This document shows positions 1 through 5,750 of a stretch of DNA of 7,515 nucleotides, one piece after another. This stretch comes from JAZRUY01 sp045598845 (GTDB lineage: Bacteria; Verrucomicrobiota; Lentisphaeria; Victivallales; Victivallaceae). Numbering within the stretch: position 1 is the stretch's first letter; the number at the start of each line of letters is the position of its first letter. The stretch spans positions 1 through 7,515 of the forward strand of contig JAZRUY010000204.1 of NCBI GenBank assembly GCA_045598845.1, in the 5' to 3' direction. A program made the position numbers and the translations under genes. The notes under the pieces are model-generated. The model was given only the letters and a program-made list of their open reading frames with translations. It was not told the origin of the DNA and made no database searches.

Positions 1-573
1 CGTTACGGCGACTTGACGGTTTGCGATGCTCGCGGTTATGCGGAAAATTCCGTCTTGAAGCAGGCGCGCCGGAAATTCGGTCTGGTATTTCAGAATTTCA
101 ATCTGTTTCCGCACTATTCCGTGCTTAAAAATCTGACGGATGCTCCGGTCCGCATCGGCGGGCGCAATAAACAGGAAGCTGAGGATGAAGCATTGGCGTG
201 TCTGGCCAAAATGGGGCTATCCGGCCGGGAAAAGGCATATCCGTATCAATTGTCGGGCGGTCAGCAGCAGCGGGTAGCCATCGCCAGAGCGTTGATGATG
301 AAGCCGGAGGTTCTTTTTTTTGATGAACCCACTTCGGCACTGGATCCGGAGCTTACCGCGGAAGTTCTCAAAGTCATCCGGAATTTGGCCGAAGAGCGGA
401 TGACCATGGTGATTGTCACCCATGAGATAGATTTTGCCCGCAATGTTTCTGATCAGGTGGTGTTCATGGCCGGCGGCAGTGTCGTTGAAGCCGGCAGCCC
501 GGAACAGGTCATTGATTGTCCGCAATGTGCTCGTACCCGGGATTTTTTGCGGATGGACGGCGGCGGAAAATAG
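1..573 (+). CDS. Polar amino-acid ABC transporter ATP-binding protein (GlnQ/HisP type), 5'-truncated
   Basis: This is the 3' part of the ATPase subunit that powers import of polar amino acids on the cytoplasmic face of an ABC permease. The frame is open from base 1, giving 190 visible residues against about 240 for the family, so roughly 50 N-terminal residues including Walker A lie outside the window. Visible in order: the Q-loop LVFQNFNLFPH, whose FNLFPH is very typical of the GlnQ/ArtP/HisP group; the signature LSGGQQQRVAIARAL; Walker B with the catalytic glutamate, VLFFDEPTSALDPE; and the H-loop histidine in VIVTHEI. The ending, with a short segment after EAGSPEQV, is normal for the family. 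The TTG at 13 is only an internal codon, not the start. The permease and binding-protein genes are presumably upstream. The exact substrate cannot be read from the ATPase. The family call is secure. Confidence 0.95.
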   Translation, partial: RYGDLTVCDARGYAENSVLKQARRKFGLVFQNFNLFPHYSVLKNLTDAPVRIGGRNKQEAEDEALACLAKMGLSGREKAYPYQLSGGQQQRVAIARALMMKPEVLFFDEPTSALDPELTAEVLKVIRNLAEERMTMVIVTHEIDFARNVSDQVVFMAGGSVVEAGSPEQVIDCPQCARTRDFLRMDGGGK

Positions 574-788
574 TTCCCCGTTCGGTTTTTTATTGAAAAA
601 TCTGTTTTGTCCGCCTATTGCATATACCGGTTTCTGATTGTATTGTTATGTAATGTAAATTTAAGGGAGACGTGCCTGGGCGCTTTATCCGAAGCGCTGT
701 GGATTCAGCCGGAATGCGGTTTCGGGAATTTTGATTCCATGATTTGCGGCGGGGGCGGAAAATTTATAAACTGTGGAGGAGTAAGAAA
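574..788 (+). other. Non-coding leader between the ABC ATPase and the channel operon
   Basis: This 215-nt gap is visibly more AT-rich than its neighbours and holds no convincing gene. A run of six T at 586-591 follows the ATPase stop, but I see no good stem before it, so a terminator is not supported. A weak sigma-70-like pair is possible: TTGCAT at 618-623 and TATTGT at 641-646, 17 nt apart, matching consensus at 3 and 4 of 6 positions. It is only suggestive. Downstream are two small inverted repeats in the would-be 5' UTR: GCGCTT/AAGCGC at 680-685 and 692-697, and GGAAT/ATTCC at 725-729 and 734-738. The transcript for the next two genes most likely starts in this gap. Confidence 0.4.
775..780 (+). 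promoter_or_regulatory. Ribosome binding site setting the start of the channel gene
   Basis: GGAGGA lies 8 nt before the ATG at 789 and is a near-perfect Shine-Dalgarno sequence. It decides the start: the same frame is open further upstream from a TTG at 744, but that codon has no comparable site, and the 15 extra residues it would add are basic and precede the first membrane helix. Confidence 0.85.
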
Positions 789-1313
789 ATGAAAAACGGA
801 AAAGTCAGAGTGATTATCGCGATTGTCGCAGTGGCGCTGGGCGCCGCGTTCGTGTGGTGGATGAATTGTCTGTTCAGCGGCAATGATGCCGTGCGCGCGT
901 TTTTCTGCAACGCCGGTCAGCAGCCGGTGCTGGGCGAAGCGGCTCCGGGCGAAGCTACCGTGGCGGTGATGGACAGTGCGTTTTCCGGCCGGGTTTCGAT
1001 GCTGATTTTCTCCGTAATCACCGCTTTGCAGTTCGTGGCCTTTATCGCCGCATGGCTGGCGGTCGCCGGAGTTAAGGCCGGCGCCGGCGATACCTCCGCC
1101 AAACTCAGGCAACTCGACAACACCGAGATTTTCTTCGATATCCCGTTGTATGTCGGTCTCTTCGGCACCATCGCCGGATTTCTGGTGCTTAACTATACTC
1201 CGCAGGGCAGCCGGCTCATCGCTTACAGTTCGACCCTCATCGGTATCATTTTCAGTCTGTTCCTGCGGCTGATCCTGCTCTATCCCTACCGTAAACAGTT
1301 GCTCAATAAGTAA
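789..1313 (+). CDS. Small MotA/TolQ/ExbB-like membrane channel subunit
   Basis: The 174-residue protein is almost entirely membrane. Hydrophobic helices are visible at about 7-26, 69-94, 117-135 and 142-165. The third carries GLFGTIAGF (123-131), which matches the GLLGTVxG pattern of the second ExbB/TolQ helix, and the fourth (AYSSTLIGIIFSLFLRL) resembles their last helix. Known members form the pentameric ring of proton- or sodium-driven stators. They normally have a cytoplasmic domain of 80-100 residues or more between helices; here only about 22 residues (95-116) separate helices 2 and 3, so this is a reduced version. The segment between helices 1 and 2 (about 27-68) would lie on the same side as the large soluble part of the partner protein if helix 1 runs in to out. 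The partner gene begins 14 nt downstream. The family call rests on motif and context, not on strong overall similarity; an unrelated four-helix membrane protein is the alternative. Confidence 0.6.
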   Translation: MKNGKVRVIIAIVAVALGAAFVWWMNCLFSGNDAVRAFFCNAGQQPVLGEAAPGEATVAVMDSAFSGRVSMLIFSVITALQFVAFIAAWLAVAGVKAGAGDTSAKLRQLDNTEIFFDIPLYVGLFGTIAGFLVLNYTPQGSRLIAYSSTLIGIIFSLFLRLILLYPYRKQLLNK

Positions 1314-1327
1314 ACGGAGCCGGCAAA

Positions 1328-3103
1328 GTGAATAAATCCCTGTTGATTGTGATATGCGATTTTCTGGTCAGCGCCATGCTCTCCATGATGACCGCGGTGT
1401 CGCCGGGGACCGGCGGCAATATCGGAGTGCAGCTTGACAAGCAGACCACGGAAACCATTCTCGGTGAATTGCGGGCGCGGCGCGATGCGCTGGCGGAGCG
1501 GCGCGAGCAACTGCTGGCTGCTCAGAACAACGGCGGCGATATGACCGAGTCGCAGCGCGCCGAGTTGCACGAGCTTACCGGGGAACTGGCTGATCTGATG
1601 GTCAAAAGCGGTAATCTGGAAGAACAGATGCGGCTTACTCCGCGCAATGCCAAACAGTTGAGCGCCGAGGAGTTGCGCGAGCAGCTCAACAATGAGTTGC
1701 GCAGCCGTTTGATCAGCGATATGCGCAACGAGGAGCTTTCGCGGCGTTCGGATAAACTGGAAACTGAATTCCGCGAAGTTTCGGCTTCTTATGCCGCGAC
1801 GCGGCAGCAGTTGAGCGCCGCAGAGAAGGATTTGCTGGAAAAATCCGCGCAGCTTGAAACCGCCGGCCGTCAGCTGGATACAACCGGTAAAGAACTGGGT
1901 ACCACCCGGGAAAATCTGGCCGCCAGTCAGGCTGAATTGCGTCTGGTGCAGGAAAACCTGACCAGGGAGCTGAAAAAACTGGAAGAAGCCCGTCGCCGCA
2001 CCGGAGCGCTCGAAAGCGATTTGGCCTATGCCAAAGGCAAGTTGAACACTTCCGACCGTGAACTGGCGGATGCGGTGGGCAAATTCAACCGGGAGCAGAA
2101 ACTGCGTTTCGCCGCGGAAGTTCAGCGCGATGAGGCGCTGCGCCAGAGCAAAGCGGCCGAGGAAATGGTCAAAAACGTGGTCAGCGAGCGCTCCGCGCTT
2201 TACGGCAAACTGAAATCGGTTGAAGACGAGCGCGACCGTCTGGTGGCGAAACTCGGCATTGCGGAAAAGGATTCCGTGGAAGCCAAAGGCAGGGCGGAAG
2301 CAGCCAATGCCAGACTGGAGGTCGCACAGACTCAGCTTGATGCCGCCGAAGCCAAACTGCGCAATGATCTGCTCAAGCGTTACAGCGCATCGGTGGTCAG
2401 GCTTTCACTGGATATCGCCGAAGACGGGATAGTGCGCAACCGTACGCTCAGCCGTCAGTCCTATCTGCCGGTGATCCGTCTGGGCGGCCGCGAGGCGCTG
2501 CTCGGTTACCGCGACAATATTTTCGGCGGCGATGCCGGTCGGACCGGTTTTACCAAAGTCATCCGGCTCGATTACCGTCTGACGATGCCGGACGGCAACG
2601 GCGGCGATACCGCGCTTTCCCAGCCGATAACGATAGTGCCGGGGGAACCGCGGCTGGAGGCTTTCGTCTTCAACAAGGTCAACGGCCGCGAGCCGCTGGA
2701 GGTGATCGATTCGGATACGCTGCGTCAGCGCGGACTGGAAAATCTGTTTCTCTTCAAGACCGGCAGTTTCGGCAAGGAATCGGCGCCGCTGGATGACCGC
2801 TGCTCGCTGGATTTGTCCGGAGAAATTCCGGCGTTGTATATCCGTAATTCCCGGGCGTCCGGCAGTGAACTCAAAGCCGAGCCGGGGGATTTTGTGATGA
2901 CCAAACAGGGGGATTTTGTCGGGGTGGTGGTCGAGAGCGAAAGCAACGGCATCACCGGCCGCAAACAGCAGGCGAAATGCTATCTTTTCCGCCCCGGATT
3001 CACTTGGAACGGAGCCGGACAGATCGGAATTACCCGTCCGGAAGGTGCTCAGTACTATCAGGAATTCGGTGACAAGGTCCGTGATTTGAGCACCGCTAAA
3101 TAA
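1328..3103 (+). CDS. Membrane-anchored long coiled-coil protein, probable ExbD/MotB-like partner of the upstream channel
   Basis: Start is GTG, preceded by GGAG at 1316-1319 with 8-nt spacing. The 591-residue protein has three parts. (a) One membrane helix at 4-23 with a buried aspartate, Asp11, in ICDFLVSAMLSMMTA. ExbD, TolR and MotB carry the ion-binding Asp at the same place, early in their single helix, and ExbD has a similar DVMLVLLIIFMVTA run. (b) About residues 36-350: heptad-rich, Glu/Lys/Arg/Gln/Leu/Ala sequence, an almost continuous coiled coil, with short breaks near NNGG (67-70) and TPRN (104-107). (c) Residues 351-591: a mostly beta globular domain I do not recognise. Its segment EPGDFVMTKQGDFVGVVVE (518-536) faintly recalls the end of a trypsin-like core, but no GxSG serine is present. 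The coiled coil and head replace the usual periplasmic ExbD or peptidoglycan-binding OmpA domain. With a conventional N-in topology both would lie outside the cytoplasm. The gene is real; the role is inferred from the Asp-bearing helix and the neighbour. Confidence 0.8.
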   Translation: MNKSLLIVICDFLVSAMLSMMTAVSPGTGGNIGVQLDKQTTETILGELRARRDALAERREQLLAAQNNGGDMTESQRAELHELTGELADLMVKSGNLEEQMRLTPRNAKQLSAEELREQLNNELRSRLISDMRNEELSRRSDKLETEFREVSASYAATRQQLSAAEKDLLEKSAQLETAGRQLDTTGKELGTTRENLAASQAELRLVQENLTRELKKLEEARRRTGALESDLAYAKGKLNTSDRELADAVGKFNREQKLRFAAEVQRDEALRQSKAAEEMVKNVVSERSALYGKLKSVEDERDRLVAKLGIAEKDSVEAKGRAEAANARLEVAQTQLDAAEAKLRNDLLKRYSASVVRLSLDIAEDGIVRNRTLSRQSYLPVIRLGGREALLGYRDNIFGGDAGRTGFTKVIRLDYRLTMPDGNGGDTALSQPITIVPGEPRLEAFVFNKVNGREPLEVIDSDTLRQRGLENLFLFKTGSFGKESAPLDDRCSLDLSGEIPALYIRNSRASGSELKAEPGDFVMTKQGDFVGVVVESESNGITGRKQQAKCYLFRPGFTWNGAGQIGITRPEGAQYYQEFGDKVRDLSTAK

Positions 3104-3131
3104 CGGCGGGGCGGCAGAAATTTGAAACCGG

Positions 3132-3162
3132 GCAACGCCGCTCGCAAGCGGCGTTGCTGTTT
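3132..3162 (+). terminator. Probable intrinsic terminator after the channel/coiled-coil operon
   Basis: A perfect 11-bp stem (GCAACGCCGCT at 3132-3142 with AGCGGCGTTGC at 3147-3157) closes a 4-nt CGCA loop and is followed by TGTTTAATTT. It starts 28 nt after the stop of the coiled-coil gene. The U-tract is interrupted, so termination may be incomplete and some transcript may read into the kinase gene 42 nt further on. Confidence 0.75.
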
Positions 3163-3203
3163 AATTTAACATTAACGCAATCTCCCGGTGTTTTCAGACA
3201 GTA

Positions 3204-5720
3204 ATGGAAACAGAAGAAGATAAAAAGTTGTCCGTTTTTACGGAAGATCCCGATGCCACCGTGGTTTGCGACACCGGCGGCGGCTGCGGCGACCGCGATG
3301 CAGGCTCGCTGCGGCGGGCGCTGGGTATGACTCCGGAGGACAGACTGGCGGGTATGAAGGATATCGCGGCGATCGGAATCGGCGGTATCGGAGCGGTGTT
3401 TTCGGTGAAAGAGCCGGGGTTGAACCGCGAAGTGGCGCTTAAAGTACTGCGCCCGCAGTACCGCAACCGCGAAGAACAGGTGAAACGCTTTGTCCGCGAG
3501 GCGCGCATAACCGCCAGAATCGGTCACCCCAATGTGGTGCCGGTGCACCGGCTCGGCGTGTTTGAAGACGCCGGAGTCTATTTCACCATGGAGCGCATCC
3601 ACGGTGTGACGCTGCAGTTTATCCTGAAGAAACTGCGGATGAAGGATGAAAAATATACCGCAGAATATCCGCTGGTGCGGCTGCTGGAAATCTTCATCGG
3701 AATCTGCAATGCGGCGGCGTTCGCCCACAGCCGCGGCATCATCCACTGCGATCTCAAACCCGGCAATATAATGGTGGGTGATTACGGCGAGATCATGGTG
3801 ATGGACTGGGGTATGGCCCGCTATATGCAGGACATCGACCGCACTAACGACAATGAGATGCGTCAGGACTACGAACAGCCTTTTGCCGATGCCGAATCCG
3901 ATGCCGCCGTACCGGAAAAGGAAACCGGCGGCACTCCCGCATTCATGGCTCCGGAGCTTCTCGCAGGGCGCGCCGTTCCCGGTATTTCCACCGATATTTA
4001 CAGCCTGGGCGCGATTCTTTATACAATTCTGGTCCGTTCCGTTTCTCCGTTCCCCGGCGCGAGCCGCGACGAGGTGGCCGGGCAGGCGCTGCGCGGACGC
4101 ATCAAACCGGTACGGCGTGCCGCTCCGCGTGGAGTGGATGTCCCGCGGGAACTGGAGGCGGTCTGCCGCAAGGCGATGGCGCCGCATCCGTTCATGCGCT
4201 ATGCCGATGTGGGGGAAATTCTTCAGGATATCCGCAATTATCTGAATGATTTTCCGGTCCGGGCCTACTCTCCGAATCCGGTTTACCGTTTCATGAAATT
4301 CGTCATGCGTCATCCGACGGTTCCGGTGGTGCTGGCTGCGGCGGTGCTGACACTGCTGGGTTACCGGTGGTATCTGCTCAAGGAAGCGTCCGCCGCGGAT
4401 GCCGCCTGGCTGAGCATTGCGGATTACTGCTACGAGCAGGGCAATGCCGGCAACGCTTATCTGCTCAACCGTATCGGCCGGTTGCCGAAAGGCGGCCGCC
4501 GGAGCCGTATGGCCGGCGGAGTAGTGGAAAAGGATATCGTGTTTAAAACCGATGAAACCCGTAATCTGTATCATGCCGCGCTGGAGTTTATCAGCCGCTG
4601 CTCCGGCGACCGGCGGATGGAAAATGCCGCCGATATCTTCAAAAAACTGCTGCGGCTGGAGATGCTGAGCGGCGATGACGATGAGTTGCGCCGCCGGATG
4701 CAGAATATGCGGATCCGCTGGAACCGGCTTTTCAACGCCGCGATGGAGCGGGATCCGATGTTCGCCGATATGGTGCGCAGAATCAATTCCGGCACCGGCC
4801 GGCTGACTGTCCGCGGCGATGCCGGTCTGCCGCTGGTTCTGTTCGATGATGCCGGAAACGAGGAGGCCCGGGGGGTTCTGCCGCTGACGCTGAAAATAAC
4901 CGCCGGAGTATATACGGCGGAGGTTACCGTTTCCGGCGGAAGTTACCGTTTCCCGGTCCGCTCCGCCATATCCGGGGATTCGGAATTCACTTTCCGGGTG
5001 CCGCTCGGTTTGCCGGATGAGGTCTGTGCGGTGCCGGGCAGCAATATCAAGTACGGCAGCACGGTGCCCGGCGCAGGGCTGGCGGTGGAAAAGCCGTTCA
5101 TGATCTCCAAATACGAAGTGACGGTCGGCCGGTATCTGGAATTCTGGCTGTCGCTGCCGCCGGAAGAGCGTCCGGCGCACACCGGTTATATGACGATGCC
5201 GGACGGCGTGGTCGCTCCGTTGTGGGATGACTCCGGCAAATTGAACGGCGGTCTGGTTCCGGAACAGCCGGTCTTCGGAATCGGTTATGAATCGGCGCGC
5301 CGTTTCTGCCGCTGGTACGGCGAACGGACCGGTCTGGTCTGCCGGTTGCCGGAGCCGGAGGAATGGCAGAAGGCGGCGCGGGGAGTGGACCGGCGCGCCT
5401 ACGTATGGGGCAATGAATATATCGCCGGACGGGCGCTGCTCAGCGACAGTGCGCAGCGCGCGGCCTATCCGTTCGGAGCGCCGGCCGGCAGTTTCAAGGC
5501 CGACTGCTCGCCTTTCGGGGTTATGGATCTCAACGGCAATCTCCGCGAGATGACCGGGGATCACCGCGGAGGCATGTTCACCGTACTCGGCGGCTCCTAT
5601 GCCTCGCCGCCGGAATCTGCTCTGCTCTCCTCCGGCGGCGATCAGACTACCGGCGGTCAGGATGTCGGTTTCCGGTTCGTGCTGGAGTACCCCGCCGCCG
5701 AGAATCCGGCCGGACGTTAG
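3204..5720 (+). CDS. Transmembrane Ser/Thr protein kinase with PEGA-like and FGE/SUMF1-fold extracytoplasmic region
   Basis: The 838-residue receptor-type Hanks kinase shows these parts in order. An acidic N-terminal tail (1-48) contains VCDTGGGCGD. The kinase domain (about 50-350) has the glycine loop GIGGIGAV (58-65 region), catalytic Lys80 in VALKVL, HCDLKPGNIMV (181-191) with Asp183, Lys185 and Asn188, the metal-binding DWG at 201-203 in place of DFG, and GTPAFMAPE ending at 251. All residues needed for phosphotransfer are present. One membrane helix lies at about 372-388. Residues 390-525 are helical and unassigned. A PEGA-like beta segment (about 530-600) contains PLTLKITAGVYTAEV. The FGE/SUMF1 fold (about 605-828) has KYEVTVGRYLEF, CRLPEPEEWQKAARG, YVWGNEY, FGVMDLNGNLREMTGD, LGGSY and GFRFV. 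No cysteine follows LGGSY, so it is unlikely to be a real sulfatase-activating oxidase and probably binds a ligand. ATG 3204 is the first start after an in-frame stop at 3162, but it has no Shine-Dalgarno; Met42 (3327) is a less likely alternative. Confidence 0.93.
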   Translation: METEEDKKLSVFTEDPDATVVCDTGGGCGDRDAGSLRRALGMTPEDRLAGMKDIAAIGIGGIGAVFSVKEPGLNREVALKVLRPQYRNREEQVKRFVREARITARIGHPNVVPVHRLGVFEDAGVYFTMERIHGVTLQFILKKLRMKDEKYTAEYPLVRLLEIFIGICNAAAFAHSRGIIHCDLKPGNIMVGDYGEIMVMDWGMARYMQDIDRTNDNEMRQDYEQPFADAESDAAVPEKETGGTPAFMAPELLAGRAVPGISTDIYSLGAILYTILVRSVSPFPGASRDEVAGQALRGRIKPVRRAAPRGVDVPRELEAVCRKAMAPHPFMRYADVGEILQDIRNYLNDFPVRAYSPNPVYRFMKFVMRHPTVPVVLAAAVLTLLGYRWYLLKEASAADAAWLSIADYCYEQGNAGNAYLLNRIGRLPKGGRRSRMAGGVVEKDIVFKTDETRNLYHAALEFISRCSGDRRMENAADIFKKLLRLEMLSGDDDELRRRMQNMRIRWNRLFNAAMERDPMFADMVRRINSGTGRLTVRGDAGLPLVLFDDAGNEEARGVLPLTLKITAGVYTAEVTVSGGSYRFPVRSAISGDSEFTFRVPLGLPDEVCAVPGSNIKYGSTVPGAGLAVEKPFMISKYEVTVGRYLEFWLSLPPEERPAHTGYMTMPDGVVAPLWDDSGKLNGGLVPEQPVFGIGYESARRFCRWYGERTGLVCRLPEPEEWQKAARGVDRRAYVWGNEYIAGRALLSDSAQRAAYPFGAPAGSFKADCSPFGVMDLNGNLREMTGDHRGGMFTVLGGSYASPPESALLSSGGDQTTGGQDVGFRFVLEYPAAENPAGR

Positions 5721-5750
5721 TTTTACGGATGAAATACAGGAAATAACCTG

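Noticed and set aside
314..321. Run of eight T inside the amino-acid ABC ATPase, considered as a slippage or frameshift site
   Set aside because: It encodes the normal Walker B residues (VLFFDEP) and the frame continues correctly to the stop.
607..792. Possible small gene in the leader region (61 residues)
   Set aside because: It starts at a TTG without a ribosome site, has no domain or clear pattern, and overlaps the well-supported ATG at 789.
789..3103. Zorya-type anti-phage system (ZorA/ZorB)
   Set aside because: The channel plus Asp-helix logic is shared, but here the long coiled coil sits on the ExbD-like protein, there is no OmpA-like domain, and no ZorC, ZorD or ZorE relative follows. 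A defence role is not supported.
2580..5207. A 17-bp exact repeat (TGACGATGCCGGACGGC at 2580 and 5191)
   Set aside because: Both copies encode TMPDG with favoured codons in unrelated genes; it is most likely chance in GC-biased coding sequence.
5729..5746. Five-codon ATG...TAA frame just before the ABC-F gene, considered as a regulatory leader peptide
   Set aside because: It is too short, has no attenuator-like hairpins around it and no good ribosome site of its own.
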